From contig CBDFGO010000002.1 of assembly GCA_965247125.1 (NCBI GenBank), forward strand, positions 186,001 to 250,000: a DNA stretch of 64,000 nt. Reading direction: 5' to 3'. The translations under genes and the position numbers were made by a program. Source of the DNA: CALBJU01 sp965247125 (lineage in GTDB: Bacteria; Bacteroidota; Rhodothermia; Rhodothermales; UBA10348). Position 1 is the first letter of the stretch. Each line of letters begins with the position of its first letter. Shown one piece after another: positions 26,069 through 34,240 of this stretch. A model generated the notes under the pieces. It was not told the origin of the DNA. It saw nothing but the letters and a program-made list of their open reading frames with translations, and did no database searches.

Positions 26069-28021
26069 TCACCGCCCATCGATGGTTGGGGAGGTTGACG
26101 TGCCCAGACCCGCATCAATAGCAGGAACCAGGTTCGTGGAATATTGGAGTTCGCTCCGGAGCAAGCGGCTCAGAATTGGAGGACGATCGGCGGTCAGAAA
26201 CGTACCAAGGAATGCACTAAAATCGACCGAGGGTCGACGGAAATAAAGTGGACTGGCGTCCGCCCGGATGGCGCCTTCCCACGCCGAGCTTGCCGCAAGA
26301 CGCTTGGGCATGCGAGCTGAACCCCAGGTGAAGGTTTGTGGATGTCCGGGGCCCGAAATGAAGACGGGAACATACTTCCCCACGAACGCCGCCTCCTTTC
26401 TCCCCCCATCTGCGGGGAGCGGGGTCGAGCCTGGGAAATAGATTTGGCGCTCCTGCACAGTATCCCATCTCCAGCCACTCAACTCTGGTCCAAATCTGGA
26501 TCTCAGGAAGTGGATCGTGGCCGTCAACTGATCCAGGAGGAGTGAATCGGCCGACAGGAAGTTTGTACCCGGTTCTTGATGCAGAATCTCCCTTGTCAAA
26601 ATCTCCAGAATTGAGGCCCCGGGTTCTGCCGCGCCATACTGATGATTCCAGTTTTGAAGATAACGAACCGCTTCCCGCTCGTCAGCCATTGTGATCAGGG
26701 AATCGGGAAGGCGCCCGAGAAGGAGAGGCACGGATTCCCGAGCTGATTGACTGAAATCACTTTCCAGTAATTCTTCGACCGAGACCAAATCGATGAGGGT
26801 ACTCACCGTTCGCTGCGGGGTCAGCTCTTCCCCGGACGACGAAAGGAAAACGATCTGATTGCCGTACCGTTCACTCGCCCTGGGGCTTCCGGTTACGGCC
26901 CACGAAAATTGAGTCTTGCTGAGACCCGTCGGGGCGATCAGTTTCGGAGACGGAGCCTCACCGGCAAGCGCAGAAAGCCAGATTTCTGAATCAGTCAAGG
27001 TGTCGAATCCCGACCAGCGTAGAGTCGGTACGGGTGCTGTCGGGGCCCTTCTGTCGGGCGCCGACAGCAGCACGCCGCCAGGAAAACGCAGAATGCTCAT
27101 CAGGTCCTCGCGCGTACTGAGCGACAGTCGCTCAAACTCACGAACGATTTGATCGGCGGGCACGCGCTCCATTCCCTTCTTGCCGGTTCCCTCGAGGAGG
27201 AGGGCCCACGTCTCGGCATGTGTCCTTCCGAAAGGAGCGATTAGGGTACCCGGCACGGTCAACCCTGTAAACGTACCCGAAGCGTAGTCGAGGTCAGTTT
27301 CCACAAAGAAGGGAATGCCCGAATCGCCTGTGACATAGCGCGCAGCAACGAAATCGAGTGCATCAGTTCGAACCCCGGTCACGGTATTCAATCCGAAACC
27401 ATAGACGTGAAGGAGAGAACGGAGAGCACGATCGGCCACAGCTGCTTCACTCGGGTCCTCGATGGTAAAAGCTTCGGTGGCAATCCACGCGAAGAGTCTT
27501 TCGACGGCGATAGTGTGCCAGGGCAGCCAGGGTTCGGACTGAATATCGAGCAGCAGAAAAGGCACACCCCGATTGAGATCGTTCGACGTGAGCGCCAGTG
27601 TCAGGCCCTGCGCATATTTTTCCAGCAGTTCGAGAGATCCAGGATCCAGCGTTTCCATAGCCAGGCGAGCATCCTTCGCGATTCCAAGTTGGTGGACCCA
27701 GCCGTCGAGCGGGACGGCATCGTCGCCAAACCATTCCGAGAGCCTACCCAGCGCGGCTTGACGCCACAACGCGATTTGCCATGAGCGAGATCGGCCGTGC
27801 ACATACCCGAGGGAGGTGATCGCATCCGAAAATGTCGAAGCCGATACGCTGATCCCTCCACCAGGAGTCCAGGCAGTCGTCGTCATTTGGCTTACACTCG
27901 CCGTCTCGATCATTCTGGGTGCAGAAGGACCCGCCGAAAAAGCCAGATAGGCGATCAGCACCCCAATGAACGTGGTTCCAGTCACAACCAGCATAAGAAT
28001 CAAGCCCAGTCTCTTGACCAT
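26069..28021 (-). CDS. Penicillin acylase family homologue lacking the nucleophile motif
   Basis: A 650-residue protein with one N-terminal membrane helix or signal (residues ~5-28). GYVHGRSRSWQIALWRQAALGRLSEWFG and LEKYAQGLTLAL match the alpha-chain region of penicillin/N-acyl-homoserine-lactone acylases, and WAVTGSPRAS matches the segment after the catalytic centre. In active enzymes the chain self-cleaves before Ser in SNxW; here the aligned residues are Q371-F-S-W374 (26900-26911), so the N-terminal nucleophile is missing. I infer a non-hydrolytic periplasmic protein or one with another chemistry. It lies 4 bases after polX and 17 before the NAGK-like gene. Confidence 0.78.
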   Translation of the reverse strand: MVKRLGLILMLVVTGTTFIGVLIAYLAFSAGPSAPRMIETASVSQMTTTAWTPGGGISVSASTFSDAITSLGYVHGRSRSWQIALWRQAALGRLSEWFGDDAVPLDGWVHQLGIAKDARLAMETLDPGSLELLEKYAQGLTLALTSNDLNRGVPFLLLDIQSEPWLPWHTIAVERLFAWIATEAFTIEDPSEAAVADRALRSLLHVYGFGLNTVTGVRTDALDFVAARYVTGDSGIPFFVETDLDYASGTFTGLTVPGTLIAPFGRTHAETWALLLEGTGKKGMERVPADQIVREFERLSLSTREDLMSILRFPGGVLLSAPDRRAPTAPVPTLRWSGFDTLTDSEIWLSALAGEAPSPKLIAPTGLSKTQFSWAVTGSPRASERYGNQIVFLSSSGEELTPQRTVSTLIDLVSVEELLESDFSQSARESVPLLLGRLPDSLITMADEREAVRYLQNWNHQYGAAEPGASILEILTREILHQEPGTNFLSADSLLLDQLTATIHFLRSRFGPELSGWRWDTVQERQIYFPGSTPLPADGGRKEAAFVGKYVPVFISGPGHPQTFTWGSARMPKRLAASSAWEGAIRADASPLYFRRPSVDFSAFLGTFLTADRPPILSRLLRSELQYSTNLVPAIDAGLGTSTSPTIDGR

Positions 28022-28025
28022 GAGA

Positions 28026-29714
28026 TCAGTTTACGCCTGCTCGTTTGTTCTTTAAGAAGGTATCAAACTCGTTGCAGGACATGGCATTCAGGCATTCAAA
28101 AGACGAAAGTCCTCCTTTTCGCGCTACGGAAACACCCCATTTCATGAGATCCAGTTGTTCGATCGAATGCGCGTCGGGATTGATGGAGACCAGAACATTC
28201 AAGCTTCGAGCTTTTTCGATCCATCTCCAATCGAGGTCGAGTCGATACGGATTGGCGTTCAGCTCAATGGCGACGCCATAATGAGCGCAAGCCTCCAGTA
28301 CGGCGACATGATCCAGAGGATAACCCTCCCGCTTCAAAATCAATCTTCCTGTCGGATGACCAAGAATGGTCGTGTAGGGATTCGAAACGGCTTTGATCAC
28401 CCGTTCGGTAGCCTCCGCTTGGGTCATATTGAATCGAACATGCACACTGGCTACGATAAAGTCGAATTTCGCCAGTACCTCGTCCGGATAATCCAGGCTT
28501 CCGTCGGCGAGTATATCGCTCTCTACCCCGAAAAAGACGCGGAAGGGGTTGCCTCCATCGTCCGCGAACCCCGCATTCAGTTCGGCAACTTCTGCCTTCT
28601 GTCTCGCTGCCGTCTCGATCGACATCCCATGGGCAATTTTCAAAGACTGGCTGTGATCGCATATCCCGAAGTATTCGAATCCTCGATCTCGACAGGCATC
28701 CGACATCTGTTTCAACGTGTGGGCGCCGTCTGAATACGTCGAGTGGTTGTGCACGATTCCCCGCAGCTGGCTGTTATCGATCAACTCGATGGACGCCAGT
28801 TCGCCAGCACGGGAAAATGCGTCAGGAAGATCTCGAAGCTCCGGTGCGAGGAAAGGCAATCCAGCGGCGCTGAACAGGGAGGCTTCATCCGCCGCCTGCT
28901 GACTCTCTCCATAGACTTTATCCCACTCGGTAGTAAAGGCTTCCGGACCGGTGTAGCGGAGAATAGCATTGCCAGCCCGCCCGGGCTCCGTGCAAACAAT
29001 CTCCAGTTTCATTCCGTCATCCAATGTCGCCGTCAGTTCCGTATACGGCCCACGAACTTCTCGTTCCAGTGTGACACCGGGGATGTCAACCGAGCCGGGC
29101 TCATTCGTGGTGACAACAAATGATATCGTTTCAACAATTTCGAGATTCCGAGCGATTTCTCCTGTGTATGTTACCGCATCAACAGCGCCGTTTTCCGAAA
29201 GAATTCCGTAAAAGCGTTCAGCCAGCCCCATGGCATCTGCATGCCTCCTTTTGCCCTGATAGGAGCGGAGTTGGGAGATGTTTTCGAGAATGGAAGCCTG
29301 GCTCTTCTCTGCGAAGCCGTCCAGGGCAGCGATGCGGCCTGCCACCGCCGCCGCTTCGAGATCGTCCAGTGACTGGATACCGAGGGTCTGCCACAGCACT
29401 CTCGCTTTCTTCGCTCCCAGCCCCTTCACCAGGAGTATGTCGAGCAGATCGGGTGGTAAGGCTCCCAGCAGTCCATCCCGAACTTCGAAAGAGCCGTATG
29501 ACAGGATTTCTTCAATCTGGGAGGCCAGGCCACTGCCTATTCCCCTGATATCGGTAAGATGACCCGACGCCAGAAGGTCTGAAACCGCCTCCTCAAGTCG
29601 TTCAATGGTTCGTGCAGCATTGGCAAAGGCGCGCGCGCGAAACGGATTTCCACCGGCCAACTCGATCAGCGCGGCCGTCTCTTTGAGTGGCCTTGCGATT
29701 GCTTTATTGGTCAT
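28026..29714 (-). CDS. polX: PolX-like protein: helix-hairpin-helix, degenerate family X polymerase, intact PHP phosphoesterase
   Basis: A 562-residue protein with the full PolX layout: N-terminal 8-kDa/HhH region (DIRGIGSGLASQIEEIL, LVKGLGAKKARVLW), central polymerase-like region (~150-310), and C-terminal PHP domain (~315-550). PHP metal ligands are all visible: VHNHSTYSDG, CDHS, FGVESD, VASVH, GHPTGR, NPDAH. In the polymerase core, however, the Asp-x-Asp site (usually GDIDLLV) reads ETISFVV at ~195-201 and the third Asp (usually VDLR) is Lys-236. I infer a 3'-5' exonuclease or AP-site/phosphoesterase without polymerase activity. It heads a three-gene minus-strand group. Confidence 0.88.
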   Translation of the reverse strand: MTNKAIARPLKETAALIELAGGNPFRARAFANAARTIERLEEAVSDLLASGHLTDIRGIGSGLASQIEEILSYGSFEVRDGLLGALPPDLLDILLVKGLGAKKARVLWQTLGIQSLDDLEAAAVAGRIAALDGFAEKSQASILENISQLRSYQGKRRHADAMGLAERFYGILSENGAVDAVTYTGEIARNLEIVETISFVVTTNEPGSVDIPGVTLEREVRGPYTELTATLDDGMKLEIVCTEPGRAGNAILRYTGPEAFTTEWDKVYGESQQAADEASLFSAAGLPFLAPELRDLPDAFSRAGELASIELIDNSQLRGIVHNHSTYSDGAHTLKQMSDACRDRGFEYFGICDHSQSLKIAHGMSIETAARQKAEVAELNAGFADDGGNPFRVFFGVESDILADGSLDYPDEVLAKFDFIVASVHVRFNMTQAEATERVIKAVSNPYTTILGHPTGRLILKREGYPLDHVAVLEACAHYGVAIELNANPYRLDLDWRWIEKARSLNVLVSINPDAHSIEQLDLMKWGVSVARKGGLSSFECLNAMSCNEFDTFLKNKRAGVN

Positions 29715-29967
29715 GTCGGGCTGGGCTTCTCGAAGTTGGCTGAAAAATCATCTCCTGAGTCGGAATCTACGGATTATGCCGTCCTGCATCGACTTCGATA
29801 ATGAGCAGGTAAGATATATGTTGATCTTTATTTTACGGTCGAAAACGGGTGACCTGATACCCAATCGGGATCAATCGCGGTTAGCGTTCCGTAAGGGCTC
29901 GCAATCAGACGGCATCACGCCAGATCTCAATCCAGAACCATTCTTCAACATATCCCCATTTCGTCGC

Positions 29968-31653
29968 ATGAAGACTTTTTTTAAGGCGAAGAAAACGCTG
30001 CTGCTGTCTGCCATTATTGTGTCTGTCATCCTTCTGGGTGTCCAGATGGAAGGCCAGAGTCTGAGTGCGGACACTGCTGAGGCACTACGCAGGATTGAGG
30101 ACGTTTTTCTGCTTGTGAACAAGCGCTACGTCGAAGAGGTAGATCCGGATCAGATGGCTCGAAGCGCCATCAAGGGCATGTTGGAGAACCTGGATCCACA
30201 CAGCGTCTACTTTGACGCCCAGCAGTTGCAAGGGGAGAATGAGCAGTTTGATGCGGCGTTCGAAGGAATCGGCATCTCCTACGAACTGCTCGAAGGGCCG
30301 GATGGAGCAGACACCCTGGCAGTGCTGAACGTCTTACCCAGCGGGCCGAGTGAAGAAGTTGGATTACAATCTGGCGACCGAATCATTATGGTTGACGGGC
30401 GCTCGACCATTGGATACTCGGATGCCGATGTTAAACGAAATTTGAAGGGTCCGCGCGGATCCAAAGTTCGGGTTACCGTCCAGCGTCCCGGAGTTGGAAC
30501 GGATATCGATTTCGATATCGTCCGGGACAAGATTCCGATCTTCACCCTGGATGCTTCCTACATGATGGAAAATGGCACGGGCTACATCCGCCTGAATCGG
30601 TTTGCGCGGACCACGTACGTCGAATTCATGAAGAGTCTCCGGACGCTGAAGCGCCAGGGAATGAAACGACTCGTGCTTGATTTGAGGGGAAACCGGGGCG
30701 GCTACATGGAAATGGCCGTCGATATCTCCGATGAGTTCCTGAAAAACGGACAATTGATCGTCTCCCAGAAGGGCATGACGGACGACAGCAATGAATCGTT
30801 CTACGCTACCAGCTCCGGGTTATGGGAATCGGGTCCGCTCATGGTCCTGGTTGATGGAGGTTCAGCATCCGCGAGCGAAATCGTTGCAGGTGCCGTTCAG
30901 GATCACGACCGTGGGCTGATCGTCGGACGGCGAACGTTTGGAAAAGGCCTCGTCCAGAAACAGTACCTGCTTCGCGACGGAAGTGCTCTACGACTGACCG
31001 TTGCCAGGTACTTCACGCCTTCGGGGAGGCTGATTCAGACCGCCTATGAGGATGGGGATCGTTCTGATTACTATGCCAACAAGGCAGCCCAGCGAATGAG
31101 CGATGGCACACAGACCTCCGCAGACTTATTGTCGGGCAGAGCAGATTCGCTGAAATACCAGACGGATTCAGGCCGCACAGTAATTGCGGGTGGGGGCGTG
31201 ATTCCAGATTACATCGTTCCTCCCGACAGCCTGTCACTTCTCATGAGGGCTGTCCTTGGTCAGAGTCTCGAAAATAAATTTATCCGGACCTGGGTTGACC
31301 TGTATGGCGCGTCTATCAAAGCCACGTGGGGAGAGACGCAGGAGCGATTTGTCGCCTCTTTTGAGGTGGACGACGAAATGGTGGACGCTTTTCTATCCTA
31401 CGCGGCCGAGCGGGGGGTCGTCGTGGGCGACAGATCTACCCAGATGGCCGAGAGCGTAAACTTCACTACAGTCGAGTTGGCGGTAGACCGTAATGAGCTG
31501 CACGCGCTTCTGAAGGGAAGGCTCGGCACCCGTCTGTATGACCGAAGCGCGTGGTATCCTGTGTGGAGCAAAGTGGATCACCTGCTGATTGAGTCACAGA
31601 TGTTGTGGAATCCGGCAGATGATCTGGCCTTGCAGTACGCGGAGGCGCATTAA
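29968..31653 (+). CDS. S41 family (C-terminal processing) peptidase
   Basis: A 561-residue protein with an N-terminal signal or anchor (MKTFFKAKKTLLLSAIIVSVILLG), a PDZ domain around residues 85-190 (VLNVLPSGPSEEVGLQSGDRI), and the S41 protease core with nucleophile Ser in DGGSASASEIVAGA and base Lys in TFGKGLVQ. A longer C-terminal region (~400-561) of unknown role follows. CTP/Tsp-type proteases trim or degrade periplasmic proteins. The ATG at 29968 is chosen because the signal sequence starts there; the frame is open back to 29605 but overlaps polX. It is divergent from polX. Confidence 0.93.
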   Translation: MKTFFKAKKTLLLSAIIVSVILLGVQMEGQSLSADTAEALRRIEDVFLLVNKRYVEEVDPDQMARSAIKGMLENLDPHSVYFDAQQLQGENEQFDAAFEGIGISYELLEGPDGADTLAVLNVLPSGPSEEVGLQSGDRIIMVDGRSTIGYSDADVKRNLKGPRGSKVRVTVQRPGVGTDIDFDIVRDKIPIFTLDASYMMENGTGYIRLNRFARTTYVEFMKSLRTLKRQGMKRLVLDLRGNRGGYMEMAVDISDEFLKNGQLIVSQKGMTDDSNESFYATSSGLWESGPLMVLVDGGSASASEIVAGAVQDHDRGLIVGRRTFGKGLVQKQYLLRDGSALRLTVARYFTPSGRLIQTAYEDGDRSDYYANKAAQRMSDGTQTSADLLSGRADSLKYQTDSGRTVIAGGGVIPDYIVPPDSLSLLMRAVLGQSLENKFIRTWVDLYGASIKATWGETQERFVASFEVDDEMVDAFLSYAAERGVVVGDRSTQMAESVNFTTVELAVDRNELHALLKGRLGTRLYDRSAWYPVWSKVDHLLIESQMLWNPADDLALQYAEAH

Positions 31654-32002
31654 TTGAGGCCCGGCAGTTGCGTTGGCGCGGCAGGTGCGCTCGATTTAAA
31701 AAATGTCAGATTTACCTCATTTGGACGGCAACTTGAACTTTCGATTGGTGTCTAGCGTGGTGAATGAAGGCCAACGAATCGGAATTATTTAAAAACGCGA
31801 TTGGATGTCGTGTCTTGTGCATTGACAAACGGCTGCTTATTGGATATTATTCGACCTGCTTTTTCGGCCGTTCATCAACCGGGATTCGATGGATGAGCGG
31901 CCGATTGACTGATTGGGGTTTTGGTCAGATCGTTGACTTGCTCCCACCAGCATTTCAAGACCATCAAAAACAATTCTGTTCCGAATAGGAGGGATGACTT
32001 CT
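31654..32002. other. Intergenic region upstream of exbB
   Basis: About 350 bases between the S41 protease and exbB. It holds the promoter given below and a Shine-Dalgarno sequence; a 74-codon open frame (31764-31988) spans the promoter and has no resemblance to a known family. No terminator for the S41 gene is evident. Confidence 0.5.
31822..31850 (+). promoter_or_regulatory. Sigma-70-like promoter of the exbB-exbD operon
   Basis: TTGACA at 31822-31827 and TATTAT at 31845-31850 are separated by exactly 17 bases. Predicted transcription would start near 31857, giving a leader of about 145 bases before exbB. Confidence 0.65.
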
Positions 32003-32698
32003 ATGACGCTTTTTAACCTGCTTCTAATGTTGCCGCAGGAAGTGGCTGCCGATGAGACATTTGTCAACGCACTAGTGCAGCGCTTTAATGAGGGCGGCGA
32101 GTATATGTGGCCGGTTCTCATTTCGCTGATTATCGGTCTGGCCATTGCCTTCGAAAGAATTATTACGCTAAACAGGGCGGACATAAACACTCGAAAGTTT
32201 ATTGTCACGGTTAAGGGTGCGCTCGAGGAAGGCGGCATTGCTTCTGCGGAAGAAGTGTGCGCAAATACTCGTGGACCCGTCGCCGCAGTTTTTCAGGCTG
32301 GACTTCTCCGTCACGACGAAGGAATCGAAGCTGTCGAAAAGGCTATCGTTTCGTATGGATCAATCGAAATGAGCTTCCTGGAGAGGGGTCTTGTCTGGCT
32401 TTCTCTCTTTATCTCACTCGCTCCGATGTTTGGATTCCTCGGAACGGTAGTTGGGATGGTTGCGGCCTTCGACTCCATCGAATCTGCTGGAGATATTTCA
32501 CCGAGCCTGGTTGCCGGGGGTATCAAGATAGCCCTGCTTACTACGGTGTTCGGCCTTATCACGGCTATCATTCTGCAGTTCTTCTATAACTACATCACGT
32601 CCAAGATCGACCGGATCGTGATTGATATGGAAGAAGCCTCCATCGAGCTCATTGACTCGCTGGTATTGATTAATGCAGGACGTCCTTCGCAGGGCTGA
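32003..32698 (+). CDS. exbB: MotA/TolQ/ExbB proton channel family protein
   Basis: A 231-residue inner-membrane protein with three helices. The first is near residues 30-50 (MWPVLISLIIGLAIAFERI); the second and third lie in the conserved C-terminal part (LVWLSLFISLAPMFGFLGTVVGMVAAF and GIKIALLTTVFGLITAIILQFFYNYI). It forms the proton channel of an ExbBD/TolQR-type motor that energises outer-membrane work. The Shine-Dalgarno AGGAGG at 31987-31992 abuts the ATG at 31994 but is ideally placed (about 10 bases) for the ATG at 32003, which I therefore prefer. Two exbD genes and a small membrane protein gene follow. Confidence 0.92.
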   Translation: MTLFNLLLMLPQEVAADETFVNALVQRFNEGGEYMWPVLISLIIGLAIAFERIITLNRADINTRKFIVTVKGALEEGGIASAEEVCANTRGPVAAVFQAGLLRHDEGIEAVEKAIVSYGSIEMSFLERGLVWLSLFISLAPMFGFLGTVVGMVAAFDSIESAGDISPSLVAGGIKIALLTTVFGLITAIILQFFYNYITSKIDRIVIDMEEASIELIDSLVLINAGRPSQG

Positions 32699-32716
32699 TT
32701 GATAAAAAGGAAATCT

Positions 32717-32740
32717 CGGTCAGCGCGTTGGCGCTGATCG
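32717..32740 (+). other. Intercistronic hairpin after exbB
   Basis: A 10-bp stem CGGTCAGCGC/GCGCTGATCG (one G-T wobble) with loop GTTG lies 18 bases after the exbB stop, between exbB and the next gene. No T tract follows, so it is not a terminator; it may protect the exbB message from 3' decay or set the ratio of exbB to the downstream genes. Confidence 0.5.
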
Positions 32741-32759
32741 ACACAAAACCTGAGATAAA

Positions 32760-33032
32760 ATGGCTGAAATTGTACCCTACGCCATCTGGGCTGTTCTAAT
32801 CATTACCGGTGCGAGTGTTGTGACGATCGCTGCATTTGGCCTCCGTTCGCTTTCCTGGGGCAACGCAGATACGCTGACAATCGTGCTGACGATGATCCCG
32901 CTTGTAATTGTTGGCATCCTTGGATTAATCATGGGAAACTGGGCTGATGCCGCTGTATTGGGGAGTTTGATTGCTCTCCTACTGGCTGCAGCAGCTCTTC
33001 TTCTCTCCAGTTTCAAAGGACTGTTCAGCTAA
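32760..33032 (+). CDS. Small three-helix membrane protein in ExbB/ExbD operon
   Basis: A 90-residue protein that is almost entirely membrane-embedded: helices at ~6-29, 39-60 and 64-86 with very short loops (SLSWGNADT; GNWAD). I do not recognise a family. It sits between exbB and the first exbD, 61 and 30 bases from them, so it probably belongs to the same complex or assists its assembly. Its ATG at 32760 directly follows a short AT-rich leader. Confidence 0.75.
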   Translation: MAEIVPYAIWAVLIITGASVVTIAAFGLRSLSWGNADTLTIVLTMIPLVIVGILGLIMGNWADAAVLGSLIALLLAAAALLLSSFKGLFS

Positions 33033-33062
33033 GCGATCAACGATTTTTACTGAGGAAACCAG

Positions 33063-33620
33063 ATGCCAGTGCTTAAAAAGAAGCCGCGCCAGGAGGGAGA
33101 AATTCCAACTTCATCGATGGCGGATATCGCGTTTCTCCTGCTCATCTTTTTCCTGGTAACGACTACTATCGACGTCGATACGGGAATTGGAATGGTGCTG
33201 CCGCCCAAACTTGAGGAAGATGTCATACCGCCGCCCATTCGTGAACGGAATGTCCTGAAGATTCTTGTGAACGAAGCAGGTCTTGTGCTCGTGGAAGATC
33301 AACCTTCCGCCGTTCAGCTGATTCGCCAGGAAGTCATGACGCACGTCCTTAATGAGGGTGTTGACCCGCGTTACGCCGAAACTGCTGGAAGAGCACTGGT
33401 CTCGATCAAGACCTCAAGAGAGACACCCTACAATGCGTACGTGAATGTACTTGACGAGGTGTGGATGGCCTACTTCGAGATGTGGGATTCAGAAGCAAGG
33501 GCGCTCGGCTATCCGGACTACAAGAGCTACGTAGCGGCGATCACTGAGTCTGGAGCTGAAAATGTCATCAGAGACAAGATAAAGGCCGCCATCTCGATAG
33601 CCGAACCAGATGCGACCTGA
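33063..33620 (+). CDS. exbD: Biopolymer transport protein ExbD/TolR family (first copy)
   Basis: A 185-residue protein. The single N-terminal membrane helix carries the essential aspartate (SSMADIAFLLLIFFLVTTT, Asp-20), followed by a periplasmic domain. ExbD/TolR pairs with ExbB/TolQ to turn proton flow into movement. The periplasmic part (~60-185) is longer than in the usual ~140-residue ExbD and ends in an Ala/Glu-rich helix. It is 30 bases after the small membrane protein gene and 36 before a second exbD. Confidence 0.92.
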   Translation: MPVLKKKPRQEGEIPTSSMADIAFLLLIFFLVTTTIDVDTGIGMVLPPKLEEDVIPPPIRERNVLKILVNEAGLVLVEDQPSAVQLIRQEVMTHVLNEGVDPRYAETAGRALVSIKTSRETPYNAYVNVLDEVWMAYFEMWDSEARALGYPDYKSYVAAITESGAENVIRDKIKAAISIAEPDAT

Positions 33621-33656
33621 TCAACCCTCCAGAATTTGTTAAATTGAGAGCGCGAC

Positions 33657-34109
33657 ATGTCCGGACATTTCAAAAAGAAAACCAAGACGAAGGAAGAGAT
33701 TCCAACAGCTTCGCTGCCGGATATCATCTTCATGCTGCTGATCTTTTTCATGGTTACTACGGTGCTCAGGGAGACAACCGTCCAGGTACGGACGCTACTT
33801 CCGCAGGCCGAGGCTCTGACCAAGATTGATCAGAAGCGATTGGTTACTTACGTCTATATCGGCCCCAGAAAGCTTGAAGGCAATCGAATCGGCGAAACCG
33901 GCGTGCAGATTGACGATGCTCTGGTTGAAGATCTGGGGAACGTCAGAACGATCATGTATCGCAAACTTGTCGAGCAGCCGCGGCTCATCGTTTCACTCAA
34001 GGTGGACGAGACCTCGGAAATGGGTGTAGTCCTCGACATTCACGGCGAATTGCGAGAGGCGGGTACCCTCAGGATCAACTATTCTTCAAAAAGAGAGATT
34101 CCGTCCTAG
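33657..34109 (+). CDS. exbD: Biopolymer transport protein ExbD/TolR family (second copy)
   Basis: A 150-residue ExbD with the channel aspartate in TASLPDIIFMLLIFFMVTTV (Asp-22). The two exbD copies share only the helix region, so the pair could form a mixed ExbD dimer within the ExbB pentamer; this is inference from position. A strong terminator follows 37 bases after the stop, closing the operon. Confidence 0.92.
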   Translation: MSGHFKKKTKTKEEIPTASLPDIIFMLLIFFMVTTVLRETTVQVRTLLPQAEALTKIDQKRLVTYVYIGPRKLEGNRIGETGVQIDDALVEDLGNVRTIMYRKLVEQPRLIVSLKVDETSEMGVVLDIHGELREAGTLRINYSSKREIPS

Positions 34110-34146
34110 TGCTGTTATAGCGCTACGTGAATCAATTCAGAAATCG

Positions 34147-34179
34147 AAAGGGCTCCGCGCTGGCGGGGCCCTTTTTTTT
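34147..34179 (+). terminator. Rho-independent terminator of the exbB-exbD operon
   Basis: A 9-bp stem GGGCTCCGC (34150-34158) with GCGGGGCCC (34163-34171), loop GCTG, followed at once by eight T (34172-34179); AAA on the 5' side can extend the stem into the T run. A textbook intrinsic terminator. Confidence 0.95.
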
Positions 34180-34240
34180 GGTCTTCTCGTAAATTCAGTC
34201 TCTACCTGAAAATCCTTAACGGTTGCGCCAAACTCTACTC

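Noticed and set aside
31764..31988. 74-codon open frame upstream of exbB
   Set aside because: It spans a near-consensus promoter and has no recognisable content or ribosome-binding site.
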